Source: Bacillus sp. HNG (GTDB taxonomy: Bacteria > Bacillota > Bacilli > Bacillales > Bacillaceae_L). From it: DNA of 34,515 bases. Of this stretch, positions 1 to 8,246 are shown one piece after another. The stretch is taken from assembly GCF_003400205.1 (NCBI RefSeq), contig NZ_QUQV01000027.1, forward strand, positions 1-34,515, given 5' to 3'. The notes under the pieces are model-generated. The model was not told the DNA's origin. It worked only from the letters and a program-made list of their open reading frames with translations, and ran no database searches. Position numbers and translations under genes: made by a program. How positions within the stretch are numbered: the stretch's first letter is position 1; each line of letters begins with the position of its first letter.

Positions 1-47
1 TTAGTATTTGTAATTAAAAAAATTAGGAGCAAATAGAAATCCATATA

Positions 48-83
48 AAAAAAGTCGAATCCATCAAGGATATCGGCTTTTTT
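48..83 (-). terminator. Rho-independent terminator after the cwlJ-like gene
   Basis: An A-rich arm ending in GTCGA (48-58) pairs with TCGGC followed by six T (73-83), with one G-T pair. It lies about 90 bases past the stop of the cwlJ-like gene and has A and T runs on both sides, so it could act on either strand. Confidence 0.6.
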
Positions 84-170
84 AGATTGAAATTTGCTTA
101 GCGTACAAAATTTCCGAAATGTTGGCTGTACCCCTATAATTATAAAATTTATATAAATGACTCAAAGGAG

Positions 171-599
171 TTAAAATGTATTGTAAACATTTTCACATTC
201 CTCACCCGTTGGCTCATAAAAGCAATGAAGCTTATACCTTCCAACAAAAGGCTGATTATACCATGTTTGCGGACAATCTCCCGTTGGCCTGAAATACCAT
301 AAGGAAAATTTCGCCGGCCAATATCTTTCTCCTTTAATCACTTTTCGTGCAAGACGTCGCTCAGACTCCCTTGCAGCCTGATAAAAATAACCTTTTTGTA
401 CGGCTTCGAATGCATGAGGTTGATAAATCATTTGAGGGATTGTTCTTAGCCCTTTAAAATCTGAACAATCAGCTCGGATTCGATTTATGCCAACATTTCC
501 AACGAGCAACATGCCTAATTTTCCTTCTCCTTCCGCTTCTGCTCTAAGCAACCTTGCCAAAAGATCAATATCTGATGCACTAGCCTTTACTACTGCCAT
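171..599 (-). CDS. cwlJ: Spore cortex-lytic hydrolase, CwlJ-like
   Basis: The 142-residue protein matches the length and, from memory, almost the whole sequence pattern of Bacillus CwlJ: MAVV start, LLRAEAEGEGK block with the predicted catalytic Glu (about residues 19-25), GNVGINR, MIYQPHAFEAV, FSLWYFRP and the ENVYNTF end. CwlJ is the cortex hydrolase of the spore coat that acts in Ca-DPA-triggered germination; it has no signal peptide because it is made in the mother cell. The start is supported by GGAGGTGGCGT directly before ATG. A CATATAAAT element about 30 bases upstream weakly resembles a sigma-E -10 box. The partner gene gerQ, which CwlJ needs for coat assembly in B. subtilis, is not visible nearby. 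It is probably an extra copy beside a chromosomal cwlJ. Confidence 0.93.
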   Translation of the reverse strand: MAVVKASASDIDLLARLLRAEAEGEGKLGMLLVGNVGINRIRADCSDFKGLRTIPQMIYQPHAFEAVQKGYFYQAARESERRLARKVIKGERYWPAKFSLWYFRPTGDCPQTWYNQPFVGRYKLHCFYEPTGEECENVYNTF

Positions 600-1102
600 A
601 CGCCACCTCCATGTTAATATTTATATGATCCAGGACTTATGCTGATACACAAATTTTCTTAAGTCGATTGGCATAGTATTAAGGGGAATTCTTTTGAAAT
701 GTGTTAGGGGAAAATTCATGTTAAAAAATGAATAATGAACAAAAAAGATTTGCCTCTTTTGCAAATGCTTGATTTATTTATGCGGTTTTTTAATTGTGAC
801 TAGTTCATATAATCCGAATTACAACCCATCATAAATTTGTATTATCAAAAGAACGTATAAAATCGTATGTAATCCAGGTTATTTTTATTTTTCTCAGGAA
901 CGATCCCCGTTCTTACCTCGAACGCCCCTTTTCCGAAACGATTAAAAACAAGTGCTGCTGTATTCCCAAGCTATATGTTATGTATAAAGCAATAAATGGG
1001 ATTGTCGGCGTATTTAAGCTGGAAGTAGAAAAAGAAACAATATAATAACGATTAACTCATAGGTAAAAGGTTAAGTGTTAGCTTTTATGTAGATTTATGT
1101 AC
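600..1102. other. Non-coding stretch with decayed gene remnant
   Basis: No intact gene is visible. The only recognisable content is the degenerate copy of part of the RacA-like gene at 844-982, listed separately. The rest is AT-rich with no clear promoter or repeat. Confidence 0.5.
844..982 (-). pseudogene. Decayed partial copy of the RacA-like gene
   Basis: The segment is similar over about 140 bases to 1842-1985 inside the RacA-like gene. It starts with a shared 21-base block (ATCAAAAGAACGTATAAAAT plus C) and keeps pieces such as CGAACGCCCCTTTTCC and ACAAGTGC. The copy has substitutions and small indels and no start, so it cannot encode the protein. It is a direct partial duplication about 1 kb from its parent. 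Confidence 0.8.
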
Positions 1103-1149
1103 AAAAAAGACCGTTGTGTGCGTCTGTTGCACTTTTACGGTCTTTTTTT
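1103..1149 (-). terminator. Terminator after the hfq-like gene
   Basis: AAAAAAGACCGT and ACGGTCTTTTTTT form a strong stem with T and A runs on both sides. It begins just past the hfq stop and can work in both directions. Confidence 0.8.
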
Positions 1150-1158
1150 CTGTAATAA

Positions 1159-1407
1159 TCACTCTTCTACTTCGGTTCGATCTGGACGAATTAGAGCAAT
1201 AGCATGCTTAAAAATCATCACTTCATCATTTTTTACAGATACAGCAAGTGTGTATTGATCATATTCAGTTAACTTTCCTTTAACTTTTACACCTGAAGTT
1301 AAATGGATCACTACAGATTGTTTTAGAAACTTGTCAAACAGACGTTTCTGAACGTGATGAGGTGTTTTTTTAGTTTTTTGTTGCGGCTTTTGTGCTGTAG
1401 TAGACAT
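1159..1407 (-). CDS. hfq: Hfq-like Sm RNA-binding protein (plasmid type)
   Basis: The 82-residue protein has an Lys/Gln-rich tail (residues 1-20), then an Sm fold: LFDKFLKQSVVIHLTSGVKVKGKL is the Sm1 strand region and IFKHAIALI corresponds to the Sm2 (Y)KHAI signature that contacts RNA. Chromosomal Bacillus Hfq is about 73 residues with a different N terminus; plasmid-borne paralogues are known (an Hfq copy on B. anthracis pXO1). The expected role is binding of small RNAs or mRNAs. GGGGGATG precedes the start. It stands alone with its own terminator. Functional partners may include the plasmid's own antisense and structured RNAs, which is inference only. Confidence 0.85.
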   Translation of the reverse strand: MSTTAQKPQQKTKKTPHHVQKRLFDKFLKQSVVIHLTSGVKVKGKLTEYDQYTLAVSVKNDEVMIFKHAIALIRPDRTEVEE

Positions 1408-1562
1408 TATTCATCCCCCTACTATGTTTATATTCTATTACTTTATCATGAGGTGGAATTATTTGAAAATAAACAAGAAAAGAATCCTTTCTTTTGTTAA
1501 GAAACTGTTATGGTTTCGATTCTTGTCTTGACGGGATTTATTTAGGCTAACAACATTTTCCT

Positions 1563-2183
1563 TTATTTACTAAACAAGCGAGCAAAAAACCCTTTTTTCT
1601 TTTCATCCACCTGTGCCGCTGCGATTTGAAGAAGCTGCTGTTTTACCTCTTGTGATTCCCTTAATGATTCCATTAACTTCCGGTCCCGCTGTTCCAGGCG
1701 TTCTTCTATATATTTTTGCTGCTGTTCCAATCGCTGTACTAACTCCCTGTTAAAATTCTCTTGCTGACCCAGGCGATTTAATACCTCGTTATTGGCTTCT
1801 TCTTGTGTTTTTACACGTTCCAATAACTCAGTCAGTTTGTCATCAAAAGAACGTATAAAATCATGTTGTAATTCAGGTTGTTTTTCTTCCTTTTTTACTG
1901 GAACGACCCCCGTTCCTACTTCGAACGCCCCTTTTCCAAAACGATCAACAACAAGTGCCGCTGCGTTCTCAAGCTGCATGTTATGGTGTTTCACTAGATT
2001 TTGAAAATGCCGCAATACGACTAAATCATTTTCAACAAACACCCGTTGATTATGGTCGTTCCTTATAAACGTATACCCGTTCTTTTCCAGAGCAAGACAC
2101 CATTTTCTTAATGCGCTATCACTAATTTCTAAGGTTATATTTACTTCTTTTGGCGTGTAAGCCTTTTCGAATGTATTATCCAT
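1563..2183 (-). CDS. RacA-like / DUF3967 protein: MerR-type HTH plus coiled coil
   Basis: The 206-residue protein has a MerR-like winged HTH in residues 10-60 (YTPKEVNITLEISDSALRKW, then NQRVFVENDLVVLRHF). A long Glu/Gln-rich coiled coil follows (about 110-190). The tail is basic and hydrophobic, KKKGFFARLFSK, which could form an amphipathic membrane-touching helix. This architecture parallels RacA, which links DNA to the cell pole, and the DUF3967 proteins common on Bacillus plasmids. It lies next to the ParM operon but is separated from it by a terminator, so it is its own unit. AGGGAGTG lies before the ATG. A role in plasmid positioning is inference. Confidence 0.7.
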   Translation of the reverse strand: MDNTFEKAYTPKEVNITLEISDSALRKWCLALEKNGYTFIRNDHNQRVFVENDLVVLRHFQNLVKHHNMQLENAAALVVDRFGKGAFEVGTGVVPVKKEEKQPELQHDFIRSFDDKLTELLERVKTQEEANNEVLNRLGQQENFNRELVQRLEQQQKYIEERLEQRDRKLMESLRESQEVKQQLLQIAAAQVDEKKKGFFARLFSK

Positions 2184-2260
2184 TCCTTTTCACTCCCTAG
2201 TCACGTTCTTTTATACGTTCTAGAGGACAAGTGAAATTTCCTTTAAGAAAAAATAAAAAA

Positions 2261-2276
2261 CCCACCTTAAGGTGGG
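2261..2276 (-). terminator. Terminator of the parM-parR operon
   Basis: A perfect CCCACC-TTAA-GGTGGG hairpin is followed on the minus strand by TTTTTTATTTTTT. It sits 8 bases past the parR stop. Confidence 0.85.
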
Positions 2277-2283
2277 CTAGTAA

Positions 2284-2652
2284 TTAAGCGAATGGATCGT
2301 CAAGGTCTTCAATGTTAGACCAGAGTTTGTCTTTTTCCTGTTCGTCGTCTTCAAAGATGCCTTCATTGTCTGATTCTTCAATATCATAAACTGGTTCATG
2401 AATTGCTTTCTGTGGAATTTGAGGTATTGGCCTATCAGCCGAAGAAAGGTTAAAATTCATCTTTCTTGGTATGATTTCAGAAACATCAATTAACCCAGTC
2501 TGATCGTACAGCTTTTGAGCCGCATATAAGAAAAAACTTGATAAATCTGATTGACTATTGATCCAATCCATGAACTCGGAAGTCACATCTTGGCTTAAAT
2601 AAATATTGATTCTATCTCCGGGCTTGTAAATTTTATTCCGCTTTCGCGCCAT
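2284..2652 (-). CDS. parR: ParR-like / Alp7R-like centromere-binding protein
   Basis: The protein is about 122 residues from the MARKRNK start (an alternative start 12 bases upstream gives MLHQ). The N-terminal half reads like a ribbon-helix-helix DNA-binding domain: basic KRNKIYKPGDRINIYLS, then helices DVTSEFMDWINSQS and SSFFLYAAQKLYD. The C-terminal third is very acidic (EESDNEGIFEDDEQEKD), as expected for a tail that contacts actin-like filaments. The gene overlaps the 3' end of the actin-like gene by about 20 bases, so the two are co-translated. By position and architecture it is the adaptor joining the centromere to the filament. Sequence identity to a named family is not certain. Confidence 0.72.
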   Translation of the reverse strand: MARKRNKIYKPGDRINIYLSQDVTSEFMDWINSQSDLSSFFLYAAQKLYDQTGLIDVSEIIPRKMNFNLSSADRPIPQIPQKAIHEPVYDIEESDNEGIFEDDEQEKDKLWSNIEDLDDPFA

Positions 2653-3802
2653 TTGGTGTAACACCTAATTTCTTCTCTTTTTGCTGTTCATAACGTGGAG
2701 AGCAAGTATAAACCAACAAGCCGCGTGCATTGACAAACATAGGTTCAGCCAGGAAGGTTACATTTGTTGTACGTCCTTTTGTATCAAGGATTTTTTGTAG
2801 ATAATCTTTTAAGACAGCTGCGCCGCCGCCATAAATAAAAACAAACGGATCATCTTTCAATTCATCAATTTTATTAATGATGGCGCTGCTTATTCTTTGT
2901 GCCAGCTGTAACATTCCCGTTTGTGATTCCCGTTTTAAATCATTATGGCGAGGGTGTTCCGAATCAAAATAAATTTCGTTAAATTCAGCCATGCTATCAA
3001 TCGATTTACGGGGGTGATTACGGTTCCAGCGTTTGATAATTTCTAAGATTGTTTGTTTAACTCCATAATTTAACCCTTCCGAAAGCTTTGGATTAAATTT
3101 AATCCCTTCTGTTACAACGATTTCCGTTGTACCGGCTCCAATATCAAAGTGGAGCAGCGTTTTATTTTGAAAGTCTACTTTCATGATTTTGTCGCCAACT
3201 TCAATCTTTCGTTCAATTACTTTTCCGTTTTCATCAAATACAACCCCCCAGGCAGCAGCTGCACCTTCAGGAAGGCATTTGCAGTATTCAATTTTAATGA
3301 TAACCGTAACATTCCTACCGGATGGATGATGGAAAATAAGTTCATGTGTGCCTATGTAGCGATCCGCATTCGCCATTGCGTTGGCTTGGGTAATGGTACT
3401 AACCGGCAATGCTACTGAGAGATCGTAAGATACTTCGATATTGTCTTTTGTATATTGTTTTTTCATGGCATCGATCGCAAGGCCAGCAAGAGTAACGATA
3501 ACTGGAATTTCATCTTTTGATTTATCTGATTGTTTTTCTAGTTCAATGGCTTGAAGGTTATCATTTAATACTTTTTCACCGATCACGTAACGTTGGCCAT
3601 TAAAAGTGAGTGCTTTAGAATTAATAGTTACATCTATATTGTTAATTAGTTCGTCCGCTGGAATATCGTCCATATCCATAAGTTCGGTTGTTTCACCCAT
3701 ATAAAGAGCATAGACGGTAGGAATTGTAATTGGAGAAGAATCTTTTACCCAAAGTTTTAAACTGTTATTACCAGCATCTGCACCAGCTTTAAAAATTGTC
3801 AT
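2633..3802 (-). CDS. parM: Actin-like plasmid segregation ATPase (ParM / Alp7A type)
   Basis: The 389-residue protein has the actin/Hsp70-fold signatures: phosphate-1 loop DAGNNSLK (near residue 9), phosphate-2 loop FDIGAGTTEIVV (about 218-229) and the adenosine loop FIYGGGAAVLKDY (about 335). Length fits Alp7A or ParM. Such proteins polymerise with ATP into filaments that push or pull plasmid copies apart. Its partner ParR is encoded directly downstream with overlap. Repeats upstream (3885-3974) are good centromere candidates. The start is supported by AAGGAGTG just before ATG. It is intact, although the rep gene of the same backbone is split. Confidence 0.9.
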   Translation of the reverse strand: MTIFKAGADAGNNSLKLWVKDSSPITIPTVYALYMGETTELMDMDDIPADELINNIDVTINSKALTFNGQRYVIGEKVLNDNLQAIELEKQSDKSKDEIPVIVTLAGLAIDAMKKQYTKDNIEVSYDLSVALPVSTITQANAMANADRYIGTHELIFHHPSGRNVTVIIKIEYCKCLPEGAAAAWGVVFDENGKVIERKIEVGDKIMKVDFQNKTLLHFDIGAGTTEIVVTEGIKFNPKLSEGLNYGVKQTILEIIKRWNRNHPRKSIDSMAEFNEIYFDSEHPRHNDLKRESQTGMLQLAQRISSAIINKIDELKDDPFVFIYGGGAAVLKDYLQKILDTKGRTTNVTFLAEPMFVNARGLLVYTCSPRYEQQKEKKLGVTPNGAKAE

Positions 3803-3884
3803 TGAATTTTCACTCCTTAGATATTAGTAGTTTTTACTTTTAATGGATATATTATACTCCTGATTTACATACATTAGCAATATA

Positions 3885-3974
3885 TTAGAAATATTTTATG
3901 CGCACAAATAATGTGGAATATCGTCGATTTTGTGTTTTTATTATATTTCATTTAGAAATATAATATGCGCACAA
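3885..3974. repeat. Paired 23-bp direct repeats, candidate parC centromere
   Basis: Two copies of a 23-base sequence, TTAGAAATAT-TT/AA-TATGCGCACAA, lie at 3885-3907 and 3952-3974, differing at two positions and spaced 67 bases apart. They sit between the parM start and a terminator, in an AT-rich stretch, which is where type II partition systems keep the centromere and operator that ParR binds. The role is inferred from position. Confidence 0.6.
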
Positions 3975-3988
3975 TAGGAGCATAAAAA

Positions 3989-4023
3989 ATGCTCTATTCT
4001 TATTTTTAGAGCGAATAGAGCAT
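3989..4023 (-). terminator. Terminator shielding parM from upstream transcription
   Basis: ATGCTCTATTC and GAATAGAGCAT form a perfect 11-bp stem. On the minus strand it is followed by TTTTTTATGC, so it stops minus-strand transcription (for example antisense RNA read-through) from entering the partition region. Confidence 0.75.
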
Positions 4024-4179
4024 TTGGAAGTATATAGATGTTACGTATAATAGCAACTAGACAATTTTAATAGTTTTCTGTATAGTGGACTTATAGTTTC
4101 TAATATTTACTAGAAATCAAAATATTTTGAAAGAAATATAGATTTAAAACACAATATATACACATTTTGATAAACAAAA

Positions 4180-4317
4180 AGACAAAATTAAAGAGCGTTG
4201 TTGGAAGCAACGCTCTTAATAAAAACTTGCTAGCCCCGGTCGCCAAACTAGGAACGCTAGCTTTGATAGGTTGATCTTGATGTTGGAAGCATCAAGATTG
4301 GTTTACAAAATATATGT
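4180..4317 (-). ncRNA. Candidate antisense RNA controlling rep (ctRNA, RNAIII-like)
   Basis: On the minus strand a promoter-like pair TTGCAA (4347-4352) and TATCAT (4324-4329) with 17-base spacing precedes an RNA of about 138 bases. It contains two strong hairpins whose seven-base loops are identical (plus-strand TTGGAAG at 4201-4207 and 4283-4289) on stems of 10 bp (4191-4217) and 9 bp (4274-4298). A GCTAGC/GCTAGC stem lies between them (4229-4261). The 4191-4217 hairpin is followed on the minus strand by a T-rich tail and serves as terminator. On the sense strand the loops carry a UUGG (YUNR) U-turn, typical of rapid antisense pairing. The layout matches pIP501/pAMbeta1 and pSK41 copy control; expression is not shown by sequence. 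Confidence 0.65.
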
Positions 4318-4422
4318 ACCCTTATGATATATTATGTATTCCTATTTTGCAAGTTTTTTTGGATTAGAAGTAATTCTTAAATTCTTGCAAATATCAGCAT
4401 TTTTCTATCAAAGCAAAGGTTT

Positions 4423-4461
4423 AGACCGGCACGGGCGTAATAGCTAGTGGCGGTCTTTTTG
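4423..4461 (+). terminator. Transcriptional attenuator in the rep leader
   Basis: AGACCGGCAC (4423-4432) pairs with GTGGCGGTCT (4447-4456) with one mismatch, followed by TTTTTG, ending 20 bases before the rep ATG. The 5' arm GACCGG can alternatively pair with CCGGTC at 4236-4241 in the antisense target region. That provides an antiterminator that antisense binding would disrupt, as in pIP501-type attenuation. The alternative pairing is seen in the sequence; the regulation is inferred. Confidence 0.7.
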
Positions 4462-4480
4462 TTTTGGAAGGAGAAGCTGT

Positions 4481-5110
4481 ATGAACGCTTATAGAGCTAT
4501 TTTCAGAGATCAATTAACTGAAACCCCTAAAAAACAAATTGAAAAGGTACAGACTGGCTATAACAGCCATTTAGGATGGGTTTTTGTCTGTAATCAGTTT
4601 CATGAAAAGCCAAAAGCTGTACGTACTTACCGCTCTTTATTCGGAGCTTCAGAAACTTATACATATTACACACCTAACACGTTTTATCGGAACGATCAAC
4701 GTCATTCGGGAGCTTTGCGCTGGTTAAATGCAATGGTGATTGATATTGATGTAAAGAACGGACAAAACAAAGGCATAATTCTGCCTGATGTGATGGATTT
4801 AGTGACAGCAGCTGGTCTTCCAGCACCTTCTATGATCGTTTCTACCCCTTCAGGCGGGTTTCATGTTTATTGGTATTTCAATGCTGCTAAGCGTGCGTTT
4901 CCGAAGGTTACAGAGCATTATAATCGTATTCAGGCTGCTATTGCAGAGGCCATGAATGGGGATCTGCAGGCTGTAGGTGCTGAACGGTGGTTTCGTATGC
5001 CTACAGATAAAAATACGCTATATCAAAGTGATAATAGGGTTTCTTTTGATGAATTATGCGATTGGCTAGCAATCTATCAAGAAGAACGTTTAAAAGAACG
5101 TTTAGAAGAA
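4481..5110 (+). pseudogene. Rep protein (RepR/RepS, pAMbeta1-type), 5' part split by transposon
   Basis: The first 210 codons encode a replication-protein N-terminal domain. The run of blocks TPNTFY, LRWLNAMVIDIDV, PSMIVSTPSGGFHVYW and AERWFRMPTDKN parallels the primase-like core of Inc18/pAMbeta1-family Rep (RepR, RepE, RepS), with acidic IDID and GGFHVYW likely in the active fold. GGAAGGAG precedes the ATG. The frame then enters the Tn3-family inverted repeat at 5111 and ends with foreign residues (GCFCPSPRKG...) at 5170. The remaining frame resumes at 11059 in the same phase. Control by the antisense RNA and attenuator upstream fits this family. The split protein is probably non-functional, though a 229-residue fusion could still be made. 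Confidence 0.75.
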
Positions 5111-5149
5111 GGGTGTTTTTGCCCATCCCCCCGAAAAGGTGGAATAAGG
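5111..5149 (+). repeat. Left terminal inverted repeat of Tn3-family element
   Basis: It matches the reverse complement of 11020-11058 at 37 of 39 positions. It begins directly after codon 210 of rep. Confidence 0.92.
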
Positions 5150-5192
5150 AGTACCTCACTGAAAGATTAGGGAAGTACTCCTTAAACATCGC

Positions 5193-8100
5193 TTACTCTG
5201 TTTCCGATATTACGTTTAATTGGGCTAATTCTTGAATAATTGCATCCAAATCAACAGACTCTTGTTGTATATTAAACTCGTATCTTCCATAGAAGTTAAT
5301 ATGTTGCCATGCAACTGGGGATATTTTTTTCATAACATCCGAATCTAGAGCCTTTGTTTCTCTGTAAGCCAACATATTAGATAAAATACTGGCATTGTAA
5401 TAAATAATGCAATTGGAGAGTAAGCGACTGCATTCGCCCCAAATATGTTGATCATTTTCATTTTTGAAACGTAATTTTCCAAAATTGGCAAAGGATACTG
5501 CTTTGCGTAATTTATGATAACTTTCCCCTCGATTTAATGCCTTTTGAACATTCCGGCGTAAAGGGGGAGAATCAATATAATCCAAAAAATATAGACTTCT
5601 TATGATGTTATCGTACTCCCATAAAGCACGTTTGGTTTTGTTCTTCCGTGCATAAGCGCTTAGCTTACCAATAATAATGCTTTGTGTGGTTGTTTTAACT
5701 GCAAGGGATAACATAATTCGTTGAATATTTTCCCATTCCTCTATAATAAGATTCGTATTAATCTTTCGAACTGGCTTGATCAGGTTATCTCCATATTGGC
5801 TTGGATGTTTGAATCCGTAAAGAGATTTGTTGACCTTATCGTGAATATCCTTGTAGCGAGGCGCAAACTGATAACCAAAAAAGTTCAGGATAGCAAAATT
5901 CACTTCATTGGTTCCATGTGTATCCGTGGAATGCACATCAGGCTGAATATCAGTTGTGTTGTTAAATAAAATATCAAATACATAATGACTTTCATGCTCA
6001 TTGGCCCCAATAATTCGAGCATTAACAGGGATATGGTTGGCTACCATTGTGTAGGAAACAATCCCTTTACCAAGACCAAAGTATTTAGGTGAATGACGGG
6101 AATTAATGGTATTGATTCGAGTCTCAACTTTCTGCCCGTCACTACTAGAATGAATCGTCTCCCCAATGTCATAATGTTTAAAGATTGGGAGTTTGGCTAT
6201 TGCATTACTGATACAATCATTCGCTTCTTTTAAAGTCTCCAGACGAATAAAGTTATCAGATGTGGCAGCCAGTAACGGATAGCTAATATCAGAAATTTCC
6301 CCCATTCTCCCTAACCCCATGTTGGTTCCCCAAGCAATCAGACAGGCGACAAGAATTCGATTGTCTTTATTCTGTTTGGCATAACGTCCCAAGATGTGCT
6401 CAAATGAGTCAAGGAATTGACAGTGCTGTTGAACAAAATGCAAGACACTCCTAATGTCTATTTGCTTTAATGTATCGTAGAATGAGTGATTAATAGATTC
6501 TGTGTCACGAGTATAAGGTAATGTCCATCGGGTATGTGAACCCCGTTTTTTGATTTGAAGATGCTCATTTTTCCCAGATGAAATACTCTGGTTAACTTTA
6601 GTAATGCGATCTTCTAATCGCTTCTCAAGCTCCACTAAATGACTATGAATGGGTTGGTTGAAAATCGTCAGACCAGTGTCAGCGATCAACATTTCTTTCT
6701 GTTCCCATTGACGATCATTGATCAGGTCATCCTCAAAACTGCGAAATCGGATACTATCACGACAAAAAATATCTCCTGCTTCCAAACGGTTGCGTAGGAG
6801 GCGATAGACTAAAAATTCATATCGATCTGCTAAAATTGTTTTTTGTTCATAGATATAACGCTTCACACCATCGGATATGAAACCATTTGGCAAATCATCT
6901 GAGTGATATTGTCCTAACGCTTTATTCTTATTAAAAGCAGTTTTCATAAAATTCACTGCTTTAATTAATGGATCATTTGGTGAAGGAGCTACGAAATCAA
7001 CCTGCAAAAATATAGGTCTTAAATAACGTTTAAATCGTCGTGCCTGCTGACCAATATGTTCCCATTGGAAGGCAGTTTCATCATATTTTATATTTGTAGT
7101 AATCTGTTTGGCTACGGATTCCAGTTTCTGACGTTCCAAAATAGTAAATGCACGGTCTTGAATATCCCTAAAGGGAGTATTGGCAGGAATATGATCATCA
7201 GTGAATATTTTAAGCAGTTCCCCTGCTTTTTTGATGTCTTGATTACTCTCTGTATAGCACTCGTAAACTCGTTCTTTTGCTGCTAATTTAGCTTCATCTG
7301 CATACCCCCTTACACTATATATGAGGGTATTGATCAGGTTGTCATGCATCCGTTGATAACGATGGGATACAAAACATAACAAATAGACATAAACAATCCA
7401 TACATTCAGCCGTTTGAGCTTGTAGACAGAGTAGTAACTTACTAATGAAGCATAGTACTTGATGCTTTCGTTGGAAATACCTAACTTTGGTAACAGTTCT
7501 TGAGCAAGGTAATATAAATGCTGTATTTGTTTACCACGATTCATTTCAAGCTTTATTTCAGTGGCGCTAAAGTCTTTCGGTTCGTGTTTCAGTAGTGTTA
7601 TTTTATACAGCCCTGAAGAATCTTCAAGTAATCGATCTAAGGATTCCATATCATTCTGTTTTAGATGATCCTGCATCAATGAAATTAATCGGTTTTGCTC
7701 ATGGGTTATTGCCTGTCCTGTCATATCTTGCATAAAACTATAGCCAGGAACAACAATGCAGTTTTCAGACAAATAATTCATGATTTCTCGAAAGATGTAA
7801 ATCGGCTTACCACAAAACGCCGCAGACTTTTGAGCTTTTTCCTCCATCTTACGCCGTTCTTCGGCACCGCAACTGTGGTAGTTAAATAATTTAAGAATCA
7901 ATTGTTGTTGTTTTAACCTAGTGGACTTATCAATTGAACTCAAGTCATCAATTTGACTGTTGTTGAAATGTTCCTTCAGAATATATTGAAGATCCTCTTC
8001 TACCTCATGGAGGTCAAATGTAAAAAATAGTTGTCTGGCTTTGAAATAACCCAGTTGTAAAACGAAATAAGCCTTAGATTTGACAGAACGCAATGTGTGT

Positions 8101-8246
8101 AGCAGCTCTTTCTCTGGCTGTGAAAGAGAAAAATAAGAACAGCGATCTTCGTATGAGAAACCTGGTCTGTCATAAATGATCTTTACTTCATCTTCGCTAA
8201 GAATCCTCAACCGTTTTTGGGTAGTTGTATTATTCTCCATATTCAT
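5193..8246 (-). CDS. tnpA: Tn3-family transposase TnpA
   Basis: The 1017-residue protein has full family length. The DDE catalytic residues are visible: Asp in SSSDGQKVET (about residue 700), Asp in STDTHGTNEV (about 774) and Glu in LNRGESYHKLRKA (about 907). It performs replicative transposition by cutting at the 38-39 bp inverted repeats. Its start overlaps the stop of tnpR by four bases (ATGA), so the two are translationally coupled, and the gene ends about 40 bases from the left repeat. No frameshift is seen, so the element may be active. Confidence 0.97.
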   Translation of the reverse strand: MNMENNTTTQKRLRILSEDEVKIIYDRPGFSYEDRCSYFSLSQPEKELLHTLRSVKSKAYFVLQLGYFKARQLFFTFDLHEVEEDLQYILKEHFNNSQIDDLSSIDKSTRLKQQQLILKLFNYHSCGAEERRKMEEKAQKSAAFCGKPIYIFREIMNYLSENCIVVPGYSFMQDMTGQAITHEQNRLISLMQDHLKQNDMESLDRLLEDSSGLYKITLLKHEPKDFSATEIKLEMNRGKQIQHLYYLAQELLPKLGISNESIKYYASLVSYYSVYKLKRLNVWIVYVYLLCFVSHRYQRMHDNLINTLIYSVRGYADEAKLAAKERVYECYTESNQDIKKAGELLKIFTDDHIPANTPFRDIQDRAFTILERQKLESVAKQITTNIKYDETAFQWEHIGQQARRFKRYLRPIFLQVDFVAPSPNDPLIKAVNFMKTAFNKNKALGQYHSDDLPNGFISDGVKRYIYEQKTILADRYEFLVYRLLRNRLEAGDIFCRDSIRFRSFEDDLINDRQWEQKEMLIADTGLTIFNQPIHSHLVELEKRLEDRITKVNQSISSGKNEHLQIKKRGSHTRWTLPYTRDTESINHSFYDTLKQIDIRSVLHFVQQHCQFLDSFEHILGRYAKQNKDNRILVACLIAWGTNMGLGRMGEISDISYPLLAATSDNFIRLETLKEANDCISNAIAKLPIFKHYDIGETIHSSSDGQKVETRINTINSRHSPKYFGLGKGIVSYTMVANHIPVNARIIGANEHESHYVFDILFNNTTDIQPDVHSTDTHGTNEVNFAILNFFGYQFAPRYKDIHDKVNKSLYGFKHPSQYGDNLIKPVRKINTNLIIEEWENIQRIMLSLAVKTTTQSIIIGKLSAYARKNKTKRALWEYDNIIRSLYFLDYIDSPPLRRNVQKALNRGESYHKLRKAVSFANFGKLRFKNENDQHIWGECSRLLSNCIIYYNASILSNMLAYRETKALDSDVMKKISPVAWQHINFYGRYEFNIQQESVDLDAIIQELAQLNVISETE

